Below the pieces are notes generated by a model. The model searched no databases, was not told the DNA's origin, and saw only the letters and a program-made list of their open reading frames with translations. The position numbers and the translations under genes were made by a program. DNA of 51,152 nt from Candidatus Hatepunaea meridiana (GTDB lineage Bacteria > Electryoneota > AABM5-125-24 > Hatepunaeales > Hatepunaeaceae), in NCBI GenBank assembly GCA_030765125.1, contig JAVCDD010000121.1:1-51152 (forward strand), written 5' to 3'. Below, piece by piece: positions 16,813 to 25,679 of this stretch (position 1 is the first letter of the stretch; every line of letters starts with the position of its first letter).

Positions 16813-17373
16813 TTATTTTGCGCGTTCCAGATATTGACCGGTTCTCAGATCAACACGTATTATTTCACCTTCCTCGATGAAAAGTGGAACCTGTACGATA
16901 GCGCCGGTTTCGAGGGTTGCCGGTTTGGTCACGTTGGACACAGTATCACCCTTAACACCCGGCTCACACTGGGCTATTTTGTAATTCACAAACTTAGGCA
17001 GCTCTATAGTGACCGGTTCTTCACCATTCAACAATACCTTAACGATCTCACCTTCTTTCATAAATTTATCCCAGTTACCGACAACTTCAGCAGGGACGGA
17101 AATTTGATCGAACGTTTCCTGATCCATAAACACAAAGTCGTCACCTTCTGCATAAAGATATTGCATATTGCGCGCATCGAGCCGGACAATATCAATTTTT
17201 TCACCAGCTCTGAAAGTCTTATCGAGAACGCGACCGGTCTTGACGTTCTTAAATTTAGTGCGCACAAATGCACCGCCCTTGCCGGGTTTGACGTGGAGGA
17301 ATTCCACTATAGTGAAAAGTTGTCCATCATAGTTTATTATAATGCCGTTTTTGATGTCGGCGGTTGTTGACAT
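16813..17373 (-). CDS. efp: Elongation factor P
   Basis: 186 aa, the standard length. Three OB/KOW-like domains; the tip loop VKPGKGGAFVRTKFKN carries the conserved Lys at residue 32, the site modified by EpmA-type enzymes in some bacteria. The C-terminal signature FIEEGEIIRVDLRTGQYLER is intact. EF-P relieves ribosome stalling at polyproline. It is first in the efp-accB-accC run. The ribosome binding site is ACGGAGA. A 192-codon frame on the opposite strand is a shadow of this gene. Confidence 0.97.
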   Translation of the reverse strand: MSTTADIKNGIIINYDGQLFTIVEFLHVKPGKGGAFVRTKFKNVKTGRVLDKTFRAGEKIDIVRLDARNMQYLYAEGDDFVFMDQETFDQISVPAEVVGNWDKFMKEGEIVKVLLNGEEPVTIELPKFVNYKIAQCEPGVKGDTVSNVTKPATLETGAIVQVPLFIEEGEIIRVDLRTGQYLERAK

Positions 17374-17401
17374 TTATTATAATCTCCGTGTTGGTTAAAA
17401 T

Positions 17402-17424
17402 GTCGTGGTTGAGATAACCACGAC
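17402..17424. repeat. Hairpin between the methyltransferase gene and efp
   Basis: GTCGTGGTT GAGAT AACCACGAC, a perfect 9-bp stem with a 5-nt loop. Only a short T/A-rich tract follows on the minus strand, so it may be a weak terminator for the restriction-modification genes or another repeat; a similar GGTTGTCTAACCACGA sequence is at 22003-22020. Confidence 0.5.
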
Positions 17425-17442
17425 TAAAATGTGTTTGAAGAC

Positions 17443-18258
17443 TCAGTTGTTCCCAAATAAATCCATAGGTTTAACATCGACCCTGTTTGGAAGATCTCGT
17501 GGAATCCTATTAGTCCGAGGATCAATGCTGTCAAATTCAATGAATCTTTCTTTTAATCTGTTTTTTATTAATATTACATATTCCGGGTTTAATTCTATAC
17601 CAATACAATTCCTGTCTAATTGTTGACATACTCTTAAAGTTGTGCCACTACCGGCAAACGGATCAAGAACCAAATCACCTTTATTCGACGATGCTAACAC
17701 CACTCTCTGGATAAGAGCTTCTGGTTTTTGCGTAGGATGGTTTTCTCTTTCCGGATTAGAATAATGAATGTGAGAAAACTCCCATACATCCCCTGGATTG
17801 GCGCCTGTCATATTGTTTCTTCTTCGGAAATACTTCTGTGGAACTCTTACAGAATCTAAATTAAATCTGAATTTTGCAGATTTATTAAACATAAGTATAT
17901 CATCGTGTCTCGGAGAAAAACCCTTTTTCTTGCCCATACCTTGTGTATAATGCCAGGTTATCCAGCTATTAAAATACATCCCTAATTTCTGATCGAGTAT
18001 GTCAAATAAATACGAGACAAACCTCACTCCCATAAAAACATAAATTGTTCCATCGTTTGAAAGTACTCTGTATGCAGATTTTAACCAATCCAACGAAAAC
18101 GTTAGATATTCATCAAATCCTTTTAAGTCGTGATTGTTTCCGTAATCTTTGCCTAAATTGTATGGTGGATCAGCAATGATGAGGTCCACACTGTTTGTTT
18201 TTATTTCCTGAAGCGCCGATAAAGCATCTTGGTTAATTATATTAATTGTATTATTCAT
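17443..18258 (-). CDS. Type II DNA methyltransferase (amino-methyltransferase, beta-class order)
   Basis: 271 aa from the ATG at 18258 (MNNTINIINQDALSAL), which overlaps the endonuclease gene by 8 bp; a longer start would overlap it further. The catalytic motif DPPY is at residues 30-33 and the SAM-binding motif DPFAGSGTT at 199-207, so motif IV precedes motif I, as in beta-class N6-adenine/N4-cytosine methyltransferases. The segment QGMGKKKGFSPRHDDILMF and HPTQKPEALI are typical of type II enzymes. It should protect the host site from the adjacent endonuclease. The recognition sequence cannot be read from the protein. Confidence 0.92.
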   Translation of the reverse strand: MNNTINIINQDALSALQEIKTNSVDLIIADPPYNLGKDYGNNHDLKGFDEYLTFSLDWLKSAYRVLSNDGTIYVFMGVRFVSYLFDILDQKLGMYFNSWITWHYTQGMGKKKGFSPRHDDILMFNKSAKFRFNLDSVRVPQKYFRRRNNMTGANPGDVWEFSHIHYSNPERENHPTQKPEALIQRVVLASSNKGDLVLDPFAGSGTTLRVCQQLDRNCIGIELNPEYVILIKNRLKERFIEFDSIDPRTNRIPRDLPNRVDVKPMDLFGNN

Positions 18259-19027
18259 CAAATTTAATCCATTTGTATTTCTTAGCAAGTTTTAACCATT
18301 CGCTATAGCCTTTTTTTGAAGCACTAAATTTTCTGTCAATAAGCTGACATAATTCCCAGGTTGTTCGTTTCAAAAGAGTTACATAATGAATATCCCTCAC
18401 TTGAATCTGACCTGTTCCTAATGCAGGATTATAAGAAATATCAGAATCAGATAAGTATTTCAAATCATAAGCGTTATAGCCAACAACCTCCATAATTCCA
18501 TTCATTATATTAGTGATTTTGTCCCTTATTGAATATCCTTTATGTTTTAATGACAAAATGATAAAAATGAAATCCGGATCCTCAATATAAGCAGAACGAA
18601 TACGTGCAAAAGAAGTAATATTCGGTGATTTTCCACTTGATTGTATATCTTCTGAAGTTGCCTTGACGTCAACGTTTGCTGTAACACTCGATTGTGTTTT
18701 CCTGTTTATCCTGAACTGAAGTAAGATGTCGGCTATATTTAATCTTTCACGCGCTTCTACATTCAGTAAATCGTATTTATTGTTATTATCTTCGATAACA
18801 TCAGTAAATATCTCAAGAGCCCATGCCTCAACAAACGGTCCGGCGATCTTGTTAATATTTTCCATAGGCAAGCCAAGCTTCAGATTTGTATTGATAACAA
18901 TCTTGTTATTCTCATTGTCAATTGCATCTTGAATAATATTCTCAATCCTTTCGACCACAAAGCTTGAGCAAATATTGTAATCCTCTAATTCATGAGGGAT
19001 TTTGAACTCTAAATCATTATATTCCAT
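18251..19027 (-). CDS. Type II restriction endonuclease, PD-(D/E)xK fold, HincII-like
   Basis: 258 aa, no signal peptide. A PD-(D/E)xK active site can be proposed as Asp100 in IADILL and Asp120-Val-Lys122 in ANVDVKATS, followed by SPNITSF; HincII has a comparable ADILL...DVK...PNI series, and I use that as the closest match recalled. Gene order is endonuclease then methyltransferase with an 8-bp overlap, in keeping with a type II restriction-modification pair. The codon use looks more AT-rich than that of efp and ligA on either side, suggesting acquisition by transfer. The specificity is unknown. Confidence 0.75.
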   Translation of the reverse strand: MEYNDLEFKIPHELEDYNICSSFVVERIENIIQDAIDNENNKIVINTNLKLGLPMENINKIAGPFVEAWALEIFTDVIEDNNNKYDLLNVEARERLNIADILLQFRINRKTQSSVTANVDVKATSEDIQSSGKSPNITSFARIRSAYIEDPDFIFIILSLKHKGYSIRDKITNIMNGIMEVVGYNAYDLKYLSDSDISYNPALGTGQIQVRDIHYVTLLKRTTWELCQLIDRKFSASKKGYSEWLKLAKKYKWIKFDE

Positions 19028-19046
19028 AGACTAATTCCTTGATATA

Positions 19047-21071
19047 TCAGTTGTTAAGTAACTCAATAAATCCCCGTTCATTCACTACAACCACCCCCAA
19101 TTTATTCTCCTTATCATATTTAGACCCAGGATTAGCCCCAACCACCACATAATCCGTCTTCTTACTGACTGAGGACACGACTCTGCCACCCCTTTCGCGA
19201 ATTGCTTCCGAAGCGCTGTCCCTGGTAAAGTTCTCTAATGCTCCGGTTAATACAAAGCTTTTTCCTGCTAATGTTTGAGGAATGCTTACTGCTTCATCCT
19301 GCTTTCCTGTTATTCCTGCAGCTTTAAGCTTGTCAATCAACTCAATACTCGGCGGGAATTGAAAGAAATCCTTGATTGATTGAGCAATAATCTCACCGAT
19401 TTCAGGGATTGTCTGTAGATCGTCGGGATTAGCTTGCGAAAGTGCATCGAGATCGGGATAGCATTCAGCTATTACCCTGGCAGCGCCTTTGCCGACGTGG
19501 CGGATTCCAAGACCGAAGAGCAGGCGGTCAAACGATTTGGTTTTGGATGCTTCGATACCCTTTATCAGATTGTTAGCTGACAACTCAGCCATCCTGTCGA
19601 GATTCTCAACCTGTGAAACTGTTAAGCTGTAAAGATCACCAGCGTCGTTCACCAAACCAGCAGACACAATCATCTCAACCGTCTTGCTTCCAAGTCCATC
19701 AATATCCATTGCTCCACGCGAGGCAAAGTGGCTGATGCGTCCCTTAACCTGAGCCGGACACTGCCAATTCGGACAGCGTGAGACGACCTCCTCTTGGTCA
19801 TTTACAAGCGGCGTCTCGCATTCGGGGCACTTCGAAGGAACAACTATAACCTCAGCATTTACAGGACGTTCTTCCGCAATGAATCGTATGACCTTGGGGA
19901 TGATTTCACCACCCTTTTCGATCTCAACGGAATCTCTAATTTTAACGCCAAGTCGCGCTATCTCATCTTCATTATGCAGTGTTGCCCGTTTGACAACCGT
20001 GCCTGACAACAAGACAGGCTTCAGTTCAGCCACCGGAGTAACCGCTCCGGTGCGACCGACCTGCCAGGTTACATCGAGTAATTGGGTTACAACATTTTCC
20101 GCTGAGAACTTGTAAGCTGTCGCCCAGCGAGGGCTTTTTGCGGTTGAACCGATCTTGTTCCACGCCCGGATGTCGTTCAACTTGATAACAACGCCGTCGG
20201 TCTCATAAGATAATTCATTTCGAGCTTCATTCCAACGGTTTAAATAAGCCTCGACCTCAGATAATCCCCGGCAGAGTTCCCAATTCGGATTGGTGGGAAA
20301 TATCCCTCGTTTGAGCGTTTCAAGAACTCCTGCTTGAGATTCGAGATCAATATCATCACTGAGCAAAGTGTATGCAAAGAATCGTAGTGGTCGCTTGGTA
20401 ACCTCATGCGGATCAAGCATTTTAAGCGTTCCGGCGGCGCCGTTTCTTGGATTCATAAAAGGCTTTTGACCATCACTTATACGTTGCGCATTCATCTTCT
20501 CAAACTCATCACTCGGAAAATACACCTCACCGCGCACTTCAAAATCGGATGGCATTTTATCGGATACAGACAGCGGGATCGAGCGAATTGTTCTAATGTT
20601 TGTTGTTATATCATCACCAACCTGACCATCTCCACGAGTTGCGCCCTGTGTTAGCGTTCGATTCCGGTAGGTTAACGTTGCCGATACGCCGTCAATCTTA
20701 AGTTCACAGACATATTCCGGTTCATTCTCATACAACTCTTTTACGCGTCGGTCAAAATCGCGCAACTCATCAACATTATAGCAATTCCCCAACGACAACA
20801 TCGGTGCCGAATGCCTGACCTGCTCGAATGAACTAACCGGAGCGCCGCCAACCCGCTGAGTCGGTGAATCCGGAGTAATCAGATCTGACCAGGCAGTCTC
20901 AAGCTCGATTAACTGACGCATAAGAGCATCATACTGCTGATCGCTGATCTCCGGTTCAGCAAGCACATAGTAGAGATAATCGTGGTGAATTATCGCTGAC
21001 CGCAATTCGAGGATTTGTTCGAATGCTATTTTTTTATCAGGGTTCAATGGTTTTCTGCTTTGTTGCACCAA
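19047..21071 (-). CDS. ligA: NAD-dependent DNA ligase
   Basis: 674 aa, the family's usual length. Domain Ia and adenylation domain with the catalytic Lys125 in CELKIDGVSAT; OB fold (~315-400, WQVGRTGAVTPVAELKPV); Cys4 zinc finger (CPECETPLV ... CPNWQCPAQ, ~410-440); helix-hairpin-helix repeats (~470-580); C-terminal BRCT domain (~595-674, GKSFVLTGALENFTRDSA). It seals nicks in replication and repair. The start is TTG, with an alternative GTG one codon later. An 88-bp repeat separates it from lepB upstream. Confidence 0.97.
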   Translation of the reverse strand: MVQQSRKPLNPDKKIAFEQILELRSAIIHHDYLYYVLAEPEISDQQYDALMRQLIELETAWSDLITPDSPTQRVGGAPVSSFEQVRHSAPMLSLGNCYNVDELRDFDRRVKELYENEPEYVCELKIDGVSATLTYRNRTLTQGATRGDGQVGDDITTNIRTIRSIPLSVSDKMPSDFEVRGEVYFPSDEFEKMNAQRISDGQKPFMNPRNGAAGTLKMLDPHEVTKRPLRFFAYTLLSDDIDLESQAGVLETLKRGIFPTNPNWELCRGLSEVEAYLNRWNEARNELSYETDGVVIKLNDIRAWNKIGSTAKSPRWATAYKFSAENVVTQLLDVTWQVGRTGAVTPVAELKPVLLSGTVVKRATLHNEDEIARLGVKIRDSVEIEKGGEIIPKVIRFIAEERPVNAEVIVVPSKCPECETPLVNDQEEVVSRCPNWQCPAQVKGRISHFASRGAMDIDGLGSKTVEMIVSAGLVNDAGDLYSLTVSQVENLDRMAELSANNLIKGIEASKTKSFDRLLFGLGIRHVGKGAARVIAECYPDLDALSQANPDDLQTIPEIGEIIAQSIKDFFQFPPSIELIDKLKAAGITGKQDEAVSIPQTLAGKSFVLTGALENFTRDSASEAIRERGGRVVSSVSKKTDYVVVGANPGSKYDKENKLGVVVVNERGFIELLNN

Positions 21072-21075
21072 GTGT

Positions 21076-21163
21076 GAAATAGGGGGACAGTATACCTGTT
21101 TTATTAATATTCTTAGAATGATCGACAGTCTATAGAAAAATAAGTATACTGTCCCCCTATTTC
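21076..21163. repeat. GGGGACAGTATAC hairpin element, copy A
   Basis: Perfect 20-bp terminal inverted repeats beginning GAAATAGGGGGACAGTATAC. The core TTATTAATATT...TCTATAGAAAAATA is shared with the other copies. Between ligA and lepB. Orientation matches copy C and is opposite to copies B and D. Confidence 0.85.
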
Positions 21164-21172
21164 AATCTCAAA

Positions 21173-21943
21173 CTACCGAATCAAATTCGCAACCCTTTCC
21201 CAACGTATCTTACGGTTCATCTTATAAAACGGGGGCTTCTTATCGAAGGAGAAATAGATAATCAGCGCTTTTCCGATAATCAGATCACGCGGTAGGAACC
21301 CCCAGTAACGACTGTCTGCTGAATTATCCCGATTGTCCCCCATAACAAACAGATGCCCTTGAGGAACAGTTATCGGACCATAGTTATCCCTGTTCCGCAT
21401 CTGCATATTGTGAGGCACAACCGCGCGCTCAACAAAGGAACTCGGATAGATCCTGTCACTTGCAAACTTGGAGTGGGGAGGATTCGCAAACAAAATACCG
21501 TCAATATAAACCTTTTTCTCCCTTATTTCTACAGTTTGCCCCTCCGTAGCAATGCATCTTTTTATATACGATAGGTTTTTATCCAGCGGAAAACGAAAGA
21601 CGACAATATCGCCGCTCTTCGGTTCGGTAAAGCTCGGCAGATGAAAAAACGGGATAAAAAATCCCAATTTAGTGAACGGGACGCCAATCCAATCGGGTGA
21701 CCTGATCCCGTAAATGAATTTATTGACCAGTAAAAAATCACCTACCAATAATGTATCTTCCATACTGCCGGTTGGAATCCTGAACGCTTCCACAACCGCC
21801 AATCGTATAAAAAAGACAATTACGACGATGCTGACGATTAACTCAACCCATTCACGCAGTTGGCTTTTGGGTTTATTAGAACGACCAAGAAGCCAATCTG
21901 ATAATGTTTTTAACGTGTTTTTATTGTTTTTAATTTTTTTCAA
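21173..21943 (-). CDS. lepB: Signal peptidase I
   Basis: 256 aa. One N-terminal transmembrane helix (residues ~33-51), then catalytic Ser60 in PTGSMEDTLLVGD and general-base Lys128 in YIKRCIA, with the conserved GDNRDNSADSRYWGFLP box near 200-216. It removes signal peptides from exported proteins at the periplasmic face of the inner membrane. The start is TTG. It is flanked by repeat elements; the neighbours (ligA, ParB-like pair) are functionally unrelated. Confidence 0.96.
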   Translation of the reverse strand: MKKIKNNKNTLKTLSDWLLGRSNKPKSQLREWVELIVSIVVIVFFIRLAVVEAFRIPTGSMEDTLLVGDFLLVNKFIYGIRSPDWIGVPFTKLGFFIPFFHLPSFTEPKSGDIVVFRFPLDKNLSYIKRCIATEGQTVEIREKKVYIDGILFANPPHSKFASDRIYPSSFVERAVVPHNMQMRNRDNYGPITVPQGHLFVMGDNRDNSADSRYWGFLPRDLIIGKALIIYFSFDKKPPFYKMNRKIRWERVANLIR

Positions 21944-22052
21944 TTATATTTCCGTACAAGGTTTTCATTCAAGGTGTTTCCGAAACTATGAGATAGTATT
22001 TATGGTTGTCTAACCACGATTAGAGGAATCCTGATAACTTGATACTTAAATA

Positions 22053-22170
22053 TTACAAGTAAAAACTATCCTGTTTTGCGAGCGAAGCGAAGCAATCTTG
22101 TATGTATCGGTAACAAGCAAGATTTCTTCGTTGCTTCGCACCATGCAAAACGTAGTACAATATTTACTTG
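22053..22170. repeat. Inverted repeat overlapping the 3' end of the HTH gene
   Basis: Outer arms ACAAGTAAA and TTTACTTGT with inner arms GTTTTGCGAGCGAAGCGAAG and CTTCGTTGCTTCGCACCATG-like sequence. The right end includes the stop codon of the downstream-coded ParB-related gene, so its last residues may be repeat-derived. Confidence 0.6.
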
Positions 22171-22766
22171 TTGTTTAGATCGGATTTTAAGTCTATTCTG
22201 TAAGCACATTCTCTTAGGTCATTAGCAATCTGATCAATATCAACTTGTGTAGCTCTTTTAATGGCTTTGAGGCAAAAATCAGGCCAATTCATCTTCTTTT
22301 CCCAAGCCGCGCGACTAATATCGTATCGATCTTCAAATGAAAATGGAAGTAACAAAGGTTCATCAACTTGGTCAAACCGAATTCCGATCAAATCATGAAG
22401 AACATCTCTAAGTGGACGGTCATGTTGAATAGCTGCGTTGACAGTTTCTTTGGTTTCTTCCCCACTGAGCCTTTTCGTGACTATGCTAAATGCCAACAGC
22501 CACTGGTCATCCTCGTTGTCCAGGCGAGATATCTGCGAGGCATGAGTTAGGCGGATATTGCCCTCGTCAACCTGCCATCGAATACCATCCGGTAAAAGAA
22601 ATACACGATGAAATTGACTCAAACGTTTTGTAGATAGACCAACTTCCTGAGCAATAACCTTATAGCTGCCAAACTCATGATACAGCTTATCGACTGCCTC
22701 GCCGAGCTCTGAAAGTGACCTTGCTTTATCATAAGTTAAGTATTCCTTGGCTGTTTCTTTATCCAT
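22164..22766 (-). CDS. ParB-related HTH protein (KorB/ParB HTH-like, no nuclease domain)
   Basis: 200 aa, soluble. Residues ~32-100 show a ParB-type HTH arrangement: SYKVIAQEVGLSTKRLSQFH helix-turn-helix, LPDGIRWQVDEGNIRLTHASQISRL, then a helical DEDDQWLLAFSIV-like stretch (actual sequence DNEDDQWLLAFSIV). The C-terminal half is unassigned. It starts 4 bp after the larger ParB-like gene and is probably its operon partner. No parA or parS-like site was seen, and the location between lepA and lepB is not a usual partition locus. Function unknown; DNA binding is an inference. Confidence 0.65.
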   Translation of the reverse strand: MDKETAKEYLTYDKARSLSELGEAVDKLYHEFGSYKVIAQEVGLSTKRLSQFHRVFLLPDGIRWQVDEGNIRLTHASQISRLDNEDDQWLLAFSIVTKRLSGEETKETVNAAIQHDRPLRDVLHDLIGIRFDQVDEPLLLPFSFEDRYDISRAAWEKKMNWPDFCLKAIKRATQVDIDQIANDLRECAYRIDLKSDLNNK

Positions 22767-22770
22767 AAGA

Positions 22771-23631
22771 TCATTCGCTCTTCGGTAATGTTTCTGTAAT
22801 CATACGACTAATGATTACCGACTGCGATGCACCAATTAGCCCACGTTCGTTTCCCCAATCAATTAGTCTCTGATGGAACTCTTTAGGAAGCGAAATTTTT
22901 ATTATATCTGTTCCCAGTTCTCGTTCCACCACTGTGGCTAATTGGTCTATAGGCGCTTCAGGACCAAGTTTTGGAATTACCTTTCGTGCTGCTTTTCTTT
23001 CGTCGACATTCAGACCCATAATCCACTCGACGCGCTCCATTATCTTTTGTTCTGACTCCGCAGGATGTTTGGGGTTGTAAGTGTGTTTGGCGACCACCGT
23101 AGCGTCCTGAATCTGAAGTCTGCCCTCGTCCAACATAGTCTTCGCCTCCTCAGGCAGACCTGTTAATGGAAGATGAGCTATGACTTTCTGTTCGGAGCAA
23201 TTGAAGAACGCAGCCGTAATCTTACGAGCGTCTGCTATAGGTCTACCTTCTTCAGCGCATCTTAAAGAGATTTTACGGAACCAGTAGGCTTTATCGCTTA
23301 TGGTAAGTGAGGTGCTGAACTCGTTCTCAGACCACGATTGCTGAATGGCTGCGTCGTCATCTAAGTCTTGCACAACAGCGGGAATTGTCTCTCTACCAAG
23401 CTCTAAGCACGCTCTAAGTCGGCTCTGACCAACGACGTTTTCATATTTGAATGGCGAGGCCTGGTCAGGATGAGGACGAATCGTTATCGGACTACTCGAC
23501 CAATAACCATTTTTGGCAATGGACAATTTTACTGTCGCAACGGCTTCATTAACGTTAACTTTTTCTCTTCTAACGTTTACTGTGCTGTCCGGGTCAATGG
23601 CAGCAGTGGCAATGTTTTGAATTTCTGGCAT
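22771..23631 (-). CDS. ParB/Srx-like domain protein with C-terminal ribbon-helix-helix-like tail
   Basis: 286 aa. Residues ~10-115 match the ParB/sulfiredoxin-like fold: SIAKNGYWSSSPITIRPH, the G-x-x-R-x-x-A box in VVGQSRLRACLELGRETIPAVV, and the S-x-N-E-like end in QQSWSENEFS. Residues ~120-185 are an HTH-like helical region. Residues ~245-286 (IIKISLPKEFHQRLIDWGNE ... SVIISRMITETL) look like a ribbon-helix-helix module. It is followed after 4 bp by a second ParB-related gene. There is no ParA. Its role (segregation, transcription, defence or mobile-element maintenance) cannot be decided. Confidence 0.65.
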   Translation of the reverse strand: MPEIQNIATAAIDPDSTVNVRREKVNVNEAVATVKLSIAKNGYWSSSPITIRPHPDQASPFKYENVVGQSRLRACLELGRETIPAVVQDLDDDAAIQQSWSENEFSTSLTISDKAYWFRKISLRCAEEGRPIADARKITAAFFNCSEQKVIAHLPLTGLPEEAKTMLDEGRLQIQDATVVAKHTYNPKHPAESEQKIMERVEWIMGLNVDERKAARKVIPKLGPEAPIDQLATVVERELGTDIIKISLPKEFHQRLIDWGNERGLIGASQSVIISRMITETLPKSE

Positions 23632-23787
23632 TTTTATTTCTCCTTTTAATCTTATAGATGTGAACCCTGGACTCGAAGTATTAGGGTTAAGTATTTAAAG
23701 ATAAAGTAAACATCCATTTGAACCTGGATTTAAAAATATAGACTGTTTGATACTTGATTTTCGTCTTCCCGTCTGTTCGAAATAAAA

Positions 23788-23866
23788 GTATTGAGTGCAC
23801 GCTTCAGCGCGTAGAAGTAATCTCAGTATTCCTAATACTACACGCGCTGAAGTGCGCACTCAATAC
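23788..23866. repeat. 79-bp inverted repeat, GCACGCTTCAGCGCG family
   Basis: Arms GTATTGAGTGCACGCTTCAG and CTGAAGTGCGCACTCAATAC pair with one mismatch; each arm also forms a small hairpin with a TTCA or TGAA loop. In the gap between the ParB-like pair and lepA. Confidence 0.75.
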
Positions 23867-23871
23867 CCTCA

Positions 23872-25677
23872 TCAATCCGACTTCAATATAGCCAAAAACG
23901 CTTCCTGCGGCACCTCAACATGCCCCAACATCTTCATCCGTTTTTTACCTTCTTTCTGCTTTTCTAATAGCTTACGTTTACGAGTTACATCACCACCATA
24001 GCATTTTGCCAGTACGTTTTTCCTCATTGCCCGCACTGTGGCTCGAGCTATAATATGCGAATGGATCGCAGCCTGAATAGCAACCTCGAACATCTGGCGG
24101 GGGATAATCTTTGACAGTTTATCTACCACGCGCCTCCCCCAGGCATAAGCCTTATCAGCATGAACCAATACGGACAGTGCATCTATAACCTCGCCGTTAA
24201 GCAGGATATCGAGCTTAACCATCGTAGTAATTTCCCAGCCGGAATGTTCATAATCTAACGAAGCGTATCCGCGCGACAGCGACTTTAAGCGATCGTAAAA
24301 GTCATATATGATCTCTGCAAGCGGCATTTTATAGTGCAGCACAGCTCGCCTTGGATCGAGATATTCGGTGTTGTCATAAATACCGCGCCGTTCCGTTGAA
24401 AGTTGCATTATCGGACCGATAAAGTCGGGCGGTGTTACGATCTGTGCGTTGACTATCGGTTCTTCCACCGTATCAATGTTGGGTTGCGGGGGAAGATGAG
24501 CGGGATTGTCAATGTATAGAACTTCACCACTCAACATGGTTATCCTATACTTGACGTTGGGAACAGTGCAAACAAGGTTCAAATCGTACTCGCGCTCCAA
24601 CCGTTCCTGAACTATCTCAAGGTGCAATAGTCCAAGAAATCCGCTACGGAAACCGAATCCCAATGCGCCGGAAGTTTCGGGTTCATATTGAAGCGAGGCA
24701 TCGTTCAGCTTGAGCTTTGCCATAGCATCTTTTAATGATTCGTAATCATCAGTGTCAGCCGGAAACAATCCGGAATAGACCATCGGTTTAGGTTCGCGAT
24801 AGCCGGATAATGGTTCAGGCAGCGGATTTGCTACGTCGCCGATTGTATCTCCGACCCTGGTTTCACCGACGTTCTTGCTGCCGGTAATGATATAACCAAC
24901 TTCACCGGATACAAGCTGTTTGGCTGCGAATCTATCAAGTTTAAGCAAGCCGACTTCGTCAACGAGATATTTACCACCTGTAGAATGAAAGAAAACGTTC
25001 ATCCCCGGTTTGAGGATACCGCTGACTACTCTTATGTATGCGATAGCGCCGCGATAATTATCAAAAATCGAGTCAAAGATCAGTAATTGTAATGGGTCAT
25101 CTAATAATGTCAGTGGCGCTGGAACAGTATCAACGACAGCTTCAATTAATTCCGGTACACCTGTACCATCCTTAGCGCTGATTTCAAGTACTTCTTCCGG
25201 TTCACAACCAATCAAATCCACAATCTGCAGACGGACTTCATCCGGTCGCGCCGATTCAAGATCCATCTTATTTATCACAGGTACAATAGTCAGGTCGTAT
25301 TCAAGAGCGAGGTAGACATTGGCTATGGTCTGAGCTTCAACTCCCTGAGAAGCGTCAACCAATAAAACGGCGCCTTCACAGGCAGCAAGTGAGCGGGAAA
25401 CCTCATAGTTAAAATCAACGTGTCCGGGCGTGTCAATCAGATTAAGAACATATTTGTTACCATCAGGGCGCTGGTAGTCCATTGTAACGGCGTGAGCCTT
25501 TATCGTAATACCGCGCTCCCGTTCGAGGTCCATATCATCTAACAGTTGAGGACGTCCCTCAGTTGACTCGACCAGTCCGGTAAGCTCTAACAGACGGTCG
25601 GCAAGGGTTGACTTGCCGTGATCTATATGAGCGATAATACAGAAGTTGCGAATTTGTTCAGGCTTAACGCCGGACAT
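23872..25677 (-). CDS. lepA: Elongation factor 4 (LepA), back-translocating GTPase
   Basis: 601 aa from the ATG at 25677 ([20 protein letters not shown]), the normal size; a longer frame to 25725 would run into pyrC and matches nothing in the family. The GTPase domain has [22 protein letters not shown] and [13 protein letters not shown]-like domains II, III and V follow, and the LepA-specific C-terminal domain ends with [20 protein letters not shown]. It binds the ribosome under stress. It starts 2 bp before the pyrC stop codon boundary, implying coupling to pyrC. Confidence 0.96.
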   Translation of the reverse strand: MSGVKPEQIRNFCIIAHIDHGKSTLADRLLELTGLVESTEGRPQLLDDMDLERERGITIKAHAVTMDYQRPDGNKYVLNLIDTPGHVDFNYEVSRSLAACEGAVLLVDASQGVEAQTIANVYLALEYDLTIVPVINKMDLESARPDEVRLQIVDLIGCEPEEVLEISAKDGTGVPELIEAVVDTVPAPLTLLDDPLQLLIFDSIFDNYRGAIAYIRVVSGILKPGMNVFFHSTGGKYLVDEVGLLKLDRFAAKQLVSGEVGYIITGSKNVGETRVGDTIGDVANPLPEPLSGYREPKPMVYSGLFPADTDDYESLKDAMAKLKLNDASLQYEPETSGALGFGFRSGFLGLLHLEIVQERLEREYDLNLVCTVPNVKYRITMLSGEVLYIDNPAHLPPQPNIDTVEEPIVNAQIVTPPDFIGPIMQLSTERRGIYDNTEYLDPRRAVLHYKMPLAEIIYDFYDRLKSLSRGYASLDYEHSGWEITTMVKLDILLNGEVIDALSVLVHADKAYAWGRRVVDKLSKIIPRQMFEVAIQAAIHSHIIARATVRAMRKNVLAKCYGGDVTRKRKLLEKQKEGKKRMKMLGHVEVPQEAFLAILKSD

Positions 25678-25679
25678 AG

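Noticed and set aside
16792..17370. A 192-codon plus-strand frame opposite efp
   Set aside because: It lies antisense to a clear efp gene, has no family match and no ribosome binding site.
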